Both the position numbers and the translations under genes were made by a program. 64,000 bases of DNA, taken from the IMG/VR virus record IMGVR_UViG_3300025132_000023, positions 32,168 through 96,167 of that record. One strand, 5' to 3'. This document shows positions 41,025 through 48,203 of the stretch, piece by piece (the first letter of the stretch is position 1; each line of letters begins with the position of its first letter). The notes under the pieces are model-generated. The model did not search any database. It was not told the DNA's origin and saw only the letters and a list, made by a program, of their open reading frames with translations. Origin of the DNA: a virus.

Positions 41025-41821
41025 ACTGTTTGAATTGTTCTAGTAATTTAATAGATTTTGACGACAGACTTGATGAGTTTGTATGTGGGGAATGCAGAAC
41101 CGTGTTGGTAAACAGAATACATGAAGAAGTATTACCAATAACTTACAAGCCTAATGTCACTCATGTGAGAAGTGGTATAAACACATTGCAGACAGAAGTA
41201 AATATGATTTCTTCATACTATGAGTTTGGTTATGAAGTAGAAGACGACATTATTGCACTAATCCGCGAAGTGATAGAAAGAGGGATGCCTTACTCCGAAA
41301 GAATGATAGCCAAGGCAATTCTTCATTACGTCTTTAAATGCCACTTAGTCCCTAACAATATCCGAAAGGATATTAGAGGAGAACGAGATAAACGGACATT
41401 TAAAAAGGCATTAGGTGTAATTAAGCATTATGTTGATACGCCTTGGTGGAGAACAAATAACCCGGAAGGACACATTGCGAAAATAGTAAGTAATATGTTT
41501 GTGGTGAGCGAAGCAGTTCCTGATGATTTTAGAGATAATATGATTAACGATGTAAAAAAGGTTATTCATTATATGGATGGGGTATTGTCGTTTCAAGGAT
41601 ATGGTCAGACTATGACAAACTATGCCATGATGGTATGGTTAGCCACTAGTGTGTTACTTAGAATAAACTTAAGTGTTAATGAAATAGCAGAAGTGTTCTT
41701 TGTATCGGCAAGTTCTATTAAGAAAAGATGGGACACAACACAACACTTGTTTAACGTTACAAGTAGAAGTATTCTAAACTTAACGTTAGAAGAATTTATA
41801 GAAGGAATAAGATATGAATAA
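41021..41821 (+). CDS. Transcription initiation factor TFB (TFIIB-like)
   Basis: 266 residues. An N-terminal zinc ribbon, CLNC...CGEC (C3, C6, C22, C25), is followed by about 200 helical residues in two repeats with the size of cyclin folds; the second ends SVNEIAEVFFVSASSIKKRW, the recognition-helix region. TFB recruits archaeal RNA polymerase to TATA promoters, so a viral copy may redirect transcription to viral genes. GTG start overlapping the previous stop. Confidence 0.85.
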   Translation: MNCLNCSSNLIDFDDRLDEFVCGECRTVLVNRIHEEVLPITYKPNVTHVRSGINTLQTEVNMISSYYEFGYEVEDDIIALIREVIERGMPYSERMIAKAILHYVFKCHLVPNNIRKDIRGERDKRTFKKALGVIKHYVDTPWWRTNNPEGHIAKIVSNMFVVSEAVPDDFRDNMINDVKKVIHYMDGVLSFQGYGQTMTNYAMMVWLATSVLLRINLSVNEIAEVFFVSASSIKKRWDTTQHLFNVTSRSILNLTLEEFIEGIRYE

Positions 41822-42398
41822 AGATAAAAGAAATATAATGATAATAGGGGTAGGGGGAATAGGTAGTTATCTTGCCCCACTACTAAAGAGAGTAGGTGTT
41901 TATTCTATGTTTTTGGCAGACCCAGATATTGTAGAAGAAAAGAACCTATTGTATCAAAACTTTCATAAGATAACTGTAGGAGAAAAGAAAGTTAATTCTC
42001 TACATATGAATGGTCATGTTAGAAGTGACTATCCTATAAGAACAGATGTTTGTCTTAGAAAAGATAAAATGGATTTAATTGTTTGTTGTGCAGACAACTT
42101 AGACATTAGACGACTTGTATACCGTCAAGGATTTCAAGACGATGCTAAAGTTAAATGGTTAGATTTAAGAGCGCAAGGTAGAAATGGGGCATTGATTAGT
42201 TACTTAACTGACCCCAAATTTAGCGATATGTTCTTACAAGGGCCGGAAGGTTCTTTCTCCTGTCAAGGAGAGCAAGATGAGATTACACCAGAGAGCGTGC
42301 ATTTTACCCACGTTGCAGTAGCAGGTATGGCTGCACAATGGATTCAAAGATGGTTCAATGGTGAAGAAGTAAAAGATAAAATGGTGATAAATATATGA
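41814..42398 (+). CDS. E1/ThiF-like adenylating enzyme
   Basis: 194 residues, only the adenylation core. GVGGIGSYLAPL (12-23) is the nucleotide-binding glycine loop; ADPDIVEEKNLLYQNF (35-50) matches the Asp-x-Asp...N...Q region; GEKKV (57-61) supplies the conserved Lys; CCADNLDIRR (91-100) the Asp that holds ATP/Mg. Cys150 (GSFSCQGEQ) is a candidate acceptor. The usual Arg before Gln is replaced (LYQ), so activity needs testing. Such enzymes activate the C-terminal glycine of ubiquitin-like proteins. Overlaps TFB and the next gene. Confidence 0.85.
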   Translation: MNKDKRNIMIIGVGGIGSYLAPLLKRVGVYSMFLADPDIVEEKNLLYQNFHKITVGEKKVNSLHMNGHVRSDYPIRTDVCLRKDKMDLIVCCADNLDIRRLVYRQGFQDDAKVKWLDLRAQGRNGALISYLTDPKFSDMFLQGPEGSFSCQGEQDEITPESVHFTHVAVAGMAAQWIQRWFNGEEVKDKMVINI

Positions 42399-43075
42399 AA
42401 CACAAAAGAAGAGTTTGGAATGAAGAGGAAAAGAAATTCCTTTGGGAATTGCACACAACAAAGATGGATGATGGTAAGAAATTACCTCATGCTCTAGTAG
42501 TGCATTTCTTTAATGAAAGATATAAGAGTAGAACGCGTAGTTCTAAAAGCATAGAGTATATGCTAGGGAAGATGACTAAGGTTGAGGCAATAAAGAAAGT
42601 CAAGGTAACTCCTGACATGGAGAAGACAGTTGCTCAACTTACTAAGGCAATTGAAGAGAAGCCAAAGAAGAAGTCGATGCGAGGAAAGGTTGATAGACGT
42701 AAGTTTAATACTAAGAACGCTAGAAAGGCTTGGAACTATCCCGGAGATAAGTACCTAATAATGAATTGGGACGCAAATGATGAAAACAGAAAGAAGATTG
42801 CAAAACATCTAGGTAGAACACTACATTCTTGTCGTACTAGATTAAGTAAGATTAAGAAGCAACCAGATTATTATGATAAGTTGTTAGGAATGGATACTTC
42901 TACACATTCTGTTGTTATTGAACCTACTGTAAGTGAACAACTTGTGGCAAAGGTTGATAACGGCGGGGGGCTGTTGGAGAAATTGCTGAGATGGCTAGTC
43001 CACAGACGGCAAACCAAAGAACAACGTAAGATTGCAAAGATTGAAAGAAAGTTGCAAAAGTTGAGAGGGATTTAA
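42395..43075 (+). CDS. SANT/Myb-like DNA-binding protein (226 aa)
   Basis: Two probable Myb/SANT-type modules: RRVWNEEEKKFLWELH...SSKSIEYMLGKM at the N-terminus, and KYLIMNWDANDENRKKIAKHLGR-type sequence ending HSCRTRLSKIK in the middle. Basic C-terminal helix (EQRKIAKIERKLQKL). Sits between the E1-like and JAMM genes with an ATGA overlap. Likely a DNA-binding regulator; also resembles the N-terminal module of the protein at 30375. Confidence 0.65.
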   Translation: MKHKRRVWNEEEKKFLWELHTTKMDDGKKLPHALVVHFFNERYKSRTRSSKSIEYMLGKMTKVEAIKKVKVTPDMEKTVAQLTKAIEEKPKKKSMRGKVDRRKFNTKNARKAWNYPGDKYLIMNWDANDENRKKIAKHLGRTLHSCRTRLSKIKKQPDYYDKLLGMDTSTHSVVIEPTVSEQLVAKVDNGGGLLEKLLRWLVHRRQTKEQRKIAKIERKLQKLRGI

Positions 43076-43570
43076 ATGGTGTTAAACATGGTTGGTTTTG
43101 AAGTTAAGATAGAAGATTGGAAAGAGCAGATTCAATGGGCTTATCGGAACGGAAGCACTCAAGATTTCCATGATGCTATTTGGGCTATGTCAACATATGC
43201 CTTCGATATACCTAGAGAAGTGCAGGTAGTTATTGATAGACATGATATGCTCTTTATGAGTGTAGGCACACCGGGTTTTGTATCCTTTGATGGACATTTC
43301 CCTAAAGGCATGGTAATACCTTTGAAAGAATGGATTCATACTCATCCATTCGGGCAAGCATATTTTAGCGGAACCGATAAGAATACCGTAAAGATATGGC
43401 ACTCTCTGTTAGAGTCTGCTACTGTTTTGGGTAAGCATCAAAAAGCAGAATTAAAGTTTAGAGTATTAAACGATGGGAAAGACCATTTGTATACCCATAG
43501 TGAAAGAGAAAACAGATGGAACACAGTCAACCAAGTAATGAATACACTTTGGGGTGACGAAGAAGAATGA
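43076..43570 (+). CDS. JAMM/MPN-family metalloprotease (isopeptidase-like)
   Basis: 164 residues. WIHTHPFGQAYFSGTDKNT contains a perfect JAMM motif HxH-x7-S-x2-D: His88, His90, Ser98, Asp101. An upstream Glu needed for catalysis could be Glu48 (IPREVQVV). Such enzymes cut ubiquitin-like proteins from partners or trim residues after Gly-Gly, and here could remove the terminal Phe of the protein at 35956. It lies two genes after the E1-like gene. Confidence 0.85.
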   Translation: MVLNMVGFEVKIEDWKEQIQWAYRNGSTQDFHDAIWAMSTYAFDIPREVQVVIDRHDMLFMSVGTPGFVSFDGHFPKGMVIPLKEWIHTHPFGQAYFSGTDKNTVKIWHSLLESATVLGKHQKAELKFRVLNDGKDHLYTHSERENRWNTVNQVMNTLWGDEEE

Positions 43571-43629
43571 TTCAAGAGATGCTAATATGGTTTGTAATCA
43601 TAACAGTATTCTTTTGGTTCTTTGATTGA
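43567..43629 (+). CDS. Membrane micropeptide (20 aa)
   Basis: ATGA overlap after the JAMM gene. Product MIQEMLIWFVIITVFFWFFD is almost entirely one hydrophobic helix. Coupling and composition support translation; function unknown. Confidence 0.5.
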   Translation: MIQEMLIWFVIITVFFWFFD

Positions 43630-43638
43630 GGTGAAAAA

Positions 43639-43836
43639 ATGTTTGGAAAAGAAACAGAAACATCGGTAAGTGTAAGAGATGTAGATTGTGGAGATGAAAC
43701 GATACTACGTCTAAAGCGTGATGGCAGAGTATTTGCACACGTTACAATAACAAAGCATGGGCACACCCATGTGTTTGATATAATTCAGAGAGATGTTATG
43801 TCAAACGCTAAAAACGGAAGTGAAAATAATGAATAA
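43639..43836 (+). CDS. Hypothetical small beta protein (65 aa)
   Basis: ATG behind GAGGTGA. Product MFGKETETSVSVRDVDCGDE then alternating strands (RLKRDGRVFAHVTITKHGHT). No C-terminal Gly-Gly, so not called ubiquitin-like. No family recognised. Confidence 0.55.
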   Translation: MFGKETETSVSVRDVDCGDETILRLKRDGRVFAHVTITKHGHTHVFDIIQRDVMSNAKNGSENNE

Positions 43837-44269
43837 GGCATATGTAATGGGCCTCCTGTTTATGACAGGAATGTTGGCAGGTTGTGCGGAAGCAATTCCT
43901 GACCCGCCAAGTGTAGTTGAAGGAGATAATGCACCTGATTGGGTGTATTTGAACGGAACCTACACATATATAGTTGAAGATAACAATTCAACGATTCCTG
44001 TGATTTCACTAGGAAATGAAAGCACTTGGCTACAGGTTGATTCCTTTACGCTGAATGCAACTCACATGAGTTTTGTGACAGAAGATAATGCTATTACCTT
44101 CAACAACAAGTCCTTTACTCTAGGTGGGTATCTACAACAAGAAAGTGTGCTTTGGGATGGCGGTTATGCCCCACTTATGGGTAATAACACATTGTTCTTC
44201 CCTAAGTTCCCATACGATATAACTGTGGATTACATGGTTGTATATCGTGAGTGGACAGGAACAGAGTGA
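43829..44269 (+). CDS. Virus-encoded lipoprotein (146 aa)
   Basis: Start at 43829 gives MNKAYVMGLLFMTGMLAGC, a signal peptide with lipobox LAGC (lipidated Cys19). The mature part is acidic with many N-x-S/T sites and beta-strand-like repeats (YLNGTYTYIVEDNNST; TWLQVDSFTLNATHMS). It should be exported and anchored on the outer face of the membrane. Possible roles are superinfection exclusion or receptor masking; not shown. Confidence 0.75.
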   Translation: MNKAYVMGLLFMTGMLAGCAEAIPDPPSVVEGDNAPDWVYLNGTYTYIVEDNNSTIPVISLGNESTWLQVDSFTLNATHMSFVTEDNAITFNNKSFTLGGYLQQESVLWDGGYAPLMGNNTLFFPKFPYDITVDYMVVYREWTGTE

Positions 44270-44274
44270 GCAAA

Positions 44275-44694
44275 ATGAAGAAGGCAATCACAGTTAAGTT
44301 TCCTGCTCCAATGCCAGCAGAAGTACCTTGTCCTATTTGCAGTAAAGAAGAAGGCAAGAGAGGAGGAGGTTGCTTAGGTTGTAATTGGAAGGGTAAGATG
44401 GAAGTAACTGTTGATGCCAAAATACCAATTCAAAGAGTGCATATTATACAATATGTTGCTGATAATTTAAGTGCGGTTTCATCTGAATTAACTAGATTAT
44501 TTGGGTTAGTTCCTGAGGTATCTACTTTAGAAGTAATTGATAGTGAGTTGGGTCAATACGAAATCGTGCAAATCAGCAGTTTAGGGGGGGCAGTTTGGGT
44601 AGCCAATCGGTTAGACGAATTTGCCGCCCCTAGATACTTGTTTAATTCAAAGGACTTATCCAATTTTAGAAAGGGGTTAGAACATGAAAGATGA
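44275..44694 (+). CDS. Protein with DnaJ-like zinc motif (139 aa)
   Basis: Starts MKKAITVKFPAPMPAEV. CPICSKEEGKRGGGCLGCNW has the CxxC...GxxxCxxC look of a DnaJ-type zinc motif or short zinc ribbon; the rest is alpha/beta (VEVSTLEVIDSELGQYEIVQI-like strands). No family recognised. Ends inside the next gene. Confidence 0.55.
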   Translation: MKKAITVKFPAPMPAEVPCPICSKEEGKRGGGCLGCNWKGKMEVTVDAKIPIQRVHIIQYVADNLSAVSSELTRLFGLVPEVSTLEVIDSELGQYEIVQISSLGGAVWVANRLDEFAAPRYLFNSKDLSNFRKGLEHER

Positions 44695-44929
44695 AAGAAT
44701 AATAGCAAGAATACCAAGAAACGCTGCTGATGAGTTAGTCATTAGAACGGCGAACTTTTGGAATATAGATATAATAGATATGCGTTGGTATAAGAATGGT
44801 GAACCAACTCGTAAAGGACTTAGAGTAAATATGCAAGAAGGCAAGACTTTACTCAAGGCAATTAAAAAAGCAATAGGTGATGAAAATGATAACAAGCAAG
44901 AATCAAGTGAAGACAACGGTGAAGAATAG
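44684..44929 (+). CDS. PC4-like ssDNA-binding/transcription coactivator
   Basis: 81 residues. NFWNIDIIDMRWYKNGE then TRKGLRVNMQEGKTLLKAI fits the beta-sheet and C-terminal helix of the PC4/YdbC family (typically IDIRxWYxxxGxxxPTKKGIxL). PC4-fold proteins bind single-stranded DNA as dimers and act in transcription or repair. The acidic end (ESSEDNGEE) is typical of ssDNA-binding proteins. Confidence 0.65.
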   Translation: MKDERIIARIPRNAADELVIRTANFWNIDIIDMRWYKNGEPTRKGLRVNMQEGKTLLKAIKKAIGDENDNKQESSEDNGEE

Positions 44930-45119
44930 ATTCACCAATGTATATGTGAATCCAAACGCATATGATGAAATGAAACTAGCAATAGAAGATTACGTTGAAA
45001 AACTTCTATCTTATGTAGAAGAAGAATATGTAACCGATGCTAGAAAGAAATTGGACGGTAACCACGTTAATAGTGCGGTGGTTAAAATGAATAGAATACT
45101 GCCGGGAGGTAGATATTAA
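44886..45119 (+). CDS. Possible histone-fold-like small protein (77 aa)
   Basis: Start at 44886 (MITSKNQVKTTVKNRF), preceded by GGTGATG. NAYDEMKLAIEDYVEKLLSY continuing to DARKKLDGNHVNSAVVKM resembles the long central helix, RK-containing loop and last helix of archaeal histones, but the first helix is not evident. A DNA-binding helical protein is likely; histone identity is tentative. Overlaps the PC4-like gene. Confidence 0.45.
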   Translation: MITSKNQVKTTVKNRFTNVYVNPNAYDEMKLAIEDYVEKLLSYVEEEYVTDARKKLDGNHVNSAVVKMNRILPGGRY

Positions 45120-45250
45120 TGAGTGCTTTAAATTGGTGTATGTGTTGGAGAACCGAATGGGAATATAAACACATGACAGATGATAAAGGTGGATGTAAAC
45201 ATTGTGGAAAGAGAGTTAAGTTCTTTTTCGTGAAGAAGGTGACAGCATGA
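45119..45250 (+). CDS. Zinc-ribbon protein (43 aa)
   Basis: Product MSALNWCMCWRTEWEYKH, then CKHCGKRVKFFFVKKVTA: CxC/CxxC cluster. TAATG start overlapping the previous stop. Probably zinc-binding. Confidence 0.6.
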   Translation: MSALNWCMCWRTEWEYKHMTDDKGGCKHCGKRVKFFFVKKVTA

Positions 45251-45399
45251 AACCTTGTTTTAACTGTGGAACCTATGATGGTAAGAATAAAGACGGCAAT
45301 ACTATTGCATTACAATCAACCAAGTTTGGTAGTGTTTGTGGTGCTTGTATAGAAGACGCGCTTTCTTTTTTGTATGCCAAAAAGAAAGGAGGACTATAG
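45247..45399 (+). CDS. Zinc-ribbon protein (50 aa)
   Basis: MKPCFNCGTYDGKNKDG...FGSVCGACIEDALSFL: CxxC...CxxC with 20-odd residues between, a minimal zinc ribbon. ATGA overlap with the previous gene; ends over GGAGGAC before the next start. Confidence 0.6.
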   Translation: MKPCFNCGTYDGKNKDGNTIALQSTKFGSVCGACIEDALSFLYAKKKGGL

Positions 45400-45576
45400 A
45401 TGACAGAATGTTTTATATGTAATAAAGATAAAGAGCAACTACTTGCGATTGATAATAAGAGATTAAATTTCAAGGCTACAGTTTGCTTTCCTTGTGTCGT
45501 CCTTAAACTAAAAGAAGAAAAGGATAAGGATGCTCATGCACAAATTGCTAAACTATTTGCAGAGGAAGCAGCATGA
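45400..45576 (+). CDS. Zinc-ribbon protein (58 aa)
   Basis: MTECFICNKDKEQLLAID...ATVCFPCVVLKLKEEK: CxxC...CxxC followed by an acidic/basic helix. Third consecutive tiny zinc protein. ATGA overlap with the DNA ligase. Confidence 0.6.
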   Translation: MTECFICNKDKEQLLAIDNKRLNFKATVCFPCVVLKLKEEKDKDAHAQIAKLFAEEAA

Positions 45577-47102
45577 AGTTTGCAGAATTTGCTAGACTAT
45601 GTGAAGCAATAGAATTTGTAAACCCTACTATTAAGATAACGATTGCTTCACAGGCAATGCACGGTGTAAAGAATAAACACCACCTTATGGAAATTTTAGC
45701 AATGGAGTATCCTATTGCTAACATCGGTTCTAAGAGAATCCAAAAGTGGGTATGTTCTTCACTAGGAATTTTTGATGATGAATTAGATGATGCAATGTAT
45801 ACTTGGGGAGACATAGGTGAAGCGATTGCTCAAGTAGATGAGGGTAATGAAACAGATTCAAATCTAACTCTATCATCTATACTGCAACTATTGCGTATGG
45901 ATTATAGTAGAATAGAAAGTAATACTTATACTAATTTTGATGCTGCATTTAGTGCAATGAGTGCTAGAGAAAAGAAGTGGTTTATAAGATACTTATTGAG
46001 AAAGCCACGCAACGGTGTTAATAATAAGATACCGTTGAAACTATTAGCAAAGGTTTTTGATAAAGGCGTTAGAGAGATTGAAAAGTTTAGAATGTTTAAT
46101 AGCGTAGTAGATATTACTCAAGCGTTAGAACTAGGAGAAGACCCTGAATGTAATTTAGAACATGGGGTCTTTGTATCCCCTATGTTAGCAAAGGCCCGAA
46201 AGGGTGCAGAGAAACCAGCAGAGTTTATCATTGACGTTAAGTATGATGGTAACCGCTATCAAATTCATAAGCATGGCAATAACGTTATTATATTTAATAG
46301 AAAGGGTAAGATTGTTACAGACCAATTCCCAGATGTTAAGGATATAGTTTCTGAGTTTGAAGGAAACATGATATTGGACACAGAAATATATCCTATCAAA
46401 AGAGATGGTTCTCCTGCTGAACACAAGTTGATGGCAAAGAGAGTGCATAAGAAAGACAAGGCAAAAGCAGTAGAAGAATGTCCTGTTCATTTAGCAGTAT
46501 TCGACATACTATCTTATAATGGTGAAACATTCTTAGAAGAGAAGTTTTCTGATAGAAGACTTTTGTTGGAAGATAAAGTGCCTGAAGACTACCACGCTAC
46601 TACCTTACCCGAAAACATTAAGGCGGCGTATAATCTCGCTATTGATTGGGGCTATGAAGGTATTATGATTAAGGATGCTACCATGTCTTATCAAGCAGGT
46701 AAGAGAAGCAAAGGATGGTTAAAGTATAAACCTCCTCTAATCGAACTAGATGTAGTCATTACATCTGCTGAGTATGGTGAAGGAAAAAGAAGTAGTGTGT
46801 TTGGAACATATGGTATATCTGTAAAGGATGGTTCAGACTATGTATCTGTTGGTAAGGTTGGAACAGGCTTTTCTGATTTAGACCTAGACTTCTTAACTAC
46901 TGAGTTAAGAAAGAATGTTGACCACTTTGAAGGAGATACCTATCATTTCTTACCTAGAGTAGTATTGACAGTAAGAAGCGACTTGGTATCAATGGACGCT
47001 AAAGGAAACCTCGGACTGAGATTCCCAAGATGCGTAGCCATCAGACATGACAAGTATGCTTCTGATGCTGATACGCTGACAAGACTACAGGAGATGGCTT
47101 AA
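45573..47102 (+). CDS. ATP-dependent DNA ligase
   Basis: 509 residues with an archaeal-type three-domain layout: helical DNA-binding domain (to about 195), nucleotidyltransferase with motif I KYDGNR (Lys223 becomes adenylated), motif III AVFDILSYNGE, motif IV YEGIMIKD, motif V GWLKYKP, and an OB-fold with motif VI near LGLRFPRCVAIR. It seals nicks in viral DNA, for example between Okazaki fragments. Length is close to host archaeal ligases. Confidence 0.93.
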   Translation: MKFAEFARLCEAIEFVNPTIKITIASQAMHGVKNKHHLMEILAMEYPIANIGSKRIQKWVCSSLGIFDDELDDAMYTWGDIGEAIAQVDEGNETDSNLTLSSILQLLRMDYSRIESNTYTNFDAAFSAMSAREKKWFIRYLLRKPRNGVNNKIPLKLLAKVFDKGVREIEKFRMFNSVVDITQALELGEDPECNLEHGVFVSPMLAKARKGAEKPAEFIIDVKYDGNRYQIHKHGNNVIIFNRKGKIVTDQFPDVKDIVSEFEGNMILDTEIYPIKRDGSPAEHKLMAKRVHKKDKAKAVEECPVHLAVFDILSYNGETFLEEKFSDRRLLLEDKVPEDYHATTLPENIKAAYNLAIDWGYEGIMIKDATMSYQAGKRSKGWLKYKPPLIELDVVITSAEYGEGKRSSVFGTYGISVKDGSDYVSVGKVGTGFSDLDLDFLTTELRKNVDHFEGDTYHFLPRVVLTVRSDLVSMDAKGNLGLRFPRCVAIRHDKYASDADTLTRLQEMA

Positions 47103-47103
47103 A

Positions 47104-47595
47104 ATGATAGCAGAAGGTGATATAACGCTAATAGACAATTTGCCCTATAATTGTATAAAAATTGAGGGTGGAGTGGCATTTTTGAAGATGGTTGGTGAAG
47201 AGAAGCGGGGTCGTTTCCGAAAGATGGATGCAAAAATGGTTCCCTATCTGGACGAGAATAAAAACTTAATCGTTCCAAAGGCAAAACCATTCTCAAGAAG
47301 ACGAATGCTTCGATTTGATTACATGAAGGTCATTAAGGAGAATGTTGATATGGGTGTATCCCACGATTTACCTTATTGGGTTGCTGAATGGTTAGAAGAA
47401 CTTATAGTTCAATTGGCTCATAAGGCGGAACAGAACGCAATTGATAGTAAGTCAAGAACAATCAATGCAGGTCATTGGTATTGGTTTGAAGTAGGGCCAA
47501 CAGAAGGTTTAGGTCATTGGCCCCAACACGTTGAGTATGCTAAGGATTACAAAGAATACTTACGAGATGAACAAAACAAAGTAGAAGAGGAATAA
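47104..47595 (+). CDS. Hypothetical protein (163 aa)
   Basis: Starts MIAEGDITLIDNLPYNC. Beta-rich first half (FLKMVGEEKRGRFRKMD) with two GG/RFRK turns, then a helical half. No family recognised. One base after the ligase stop; ends VEEE over the next ribosome-binding site. Confidence 0.6.
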   Translation: MIAEGDITLIDNLPYNCIKIEGGVAFLKMVGEEKRGRFRKMDAKMVPYLDENKNLIVPKAKPFSRRRMLRFDYMKVIKENVDMGVSHDLPYWVAEWLEELIVQLAHKAEQNAIDSKSRTINAGHWYWFEVGPTEGLGHWPQHVEYAKDYKEYLRDEQNKVEEE

Positions 47596-47598
47596 AGA

Positions 47599-47997
47599 AT
47601 GTTTAGTAAAGGACAATTAGAAGGAATATTGTTATCCTTGACAAAACCAGAAGTGCATATGTCAAGGTCTGATGATACATCTATTGGATATAGAGTAAGA
47701 GTCAGAATAAACTTTAGGGGGAGTGAACCTTTTTTACTTGCCTTAGGAGATACCTTTAATAAAAGAGGTATTAAGTATACGTTTAAAGAAAAGGAACATA
47801 AAAGCAGACCGCGACCAATATTAACTGTTGGTGGTTTAGTAAATATTTGGAAACTATGTCAATTGGTTCCAGATGATTTACCAGATTCAAAAAATATGTG
47901 GTCTGATTTTAAAGAGATAATTAGATTGATAGACAATGGAGAACATTTAACGTTAGAAGGGTTTGAAAAGATTCTTAAACTTAAAGGTGAAATCTAA
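47599..47997 (+). CDS. LAGLIDADG-like or hypothetical protein (132 aa)
   Basis: Starts MFSKGQLEGILLSLT. The pattern YRVRVRINFRGSEPFLLALG and HKSRPRPILTVGGLVNIWKLCQ recalls half of a LAGLIDADG-type endonuclease domain, but the catalytic acidic motif itself is not clear, so I leave the function open. Stop overlaps the next start. Confidence 0.5.
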   Translation: MFSKGQLEGILLSLTKPEVHMSRSDDTSIGYRVRVRINFRGSEPFLLALGDTFNKRGIKYTFKEKEHKSRPRPILTVGGLVNIWKLCQLVPDDLPDSKNMWSDFKEIIRLIDNGEHLTLEGFEKILKLKGEI

Positions 47998-48203
47998 TGT
48001 TTAACAAACAAGATGTTACTAAGTTGGTAATGTTTTCAGAAGACACGCTTAGGCGTGGATGTAGAGAATGTAACTATGACCAACTAGCATTTACGGCAGG
48101 AATAAGTGTAGAACCTAGAACAAGGGTTTACTTCTTAGATATTGATTGCCCTAAATGTGGAACATCTTACAAAGAGATTATGAATATGGAAGAGATTGAA
48201 TGA
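47997..48203 (+). CDS. Zinc-ribbon protein (68 aa)
   Basis: MFNKQDVTKLVMFSED..., with CRECNYDQ and DCPKCGTSY forming a two-knuckle ribbon. ATGA overlap with the next gene. Confidence 0.6.
   Translation: MFNKQDVTKLVMFSEDTLRRGCRECNYDQLAFTAGISVEPRTRVYFLDIDCPKCGTSYKEIMNMEEIE

Noticed and set aside
43639-43836. Second ubiquitin-like protein
   Set aside because: Small and beta-rich, close to the JAMM gene, but without a Gly-Gly end or the beta-grasp order.
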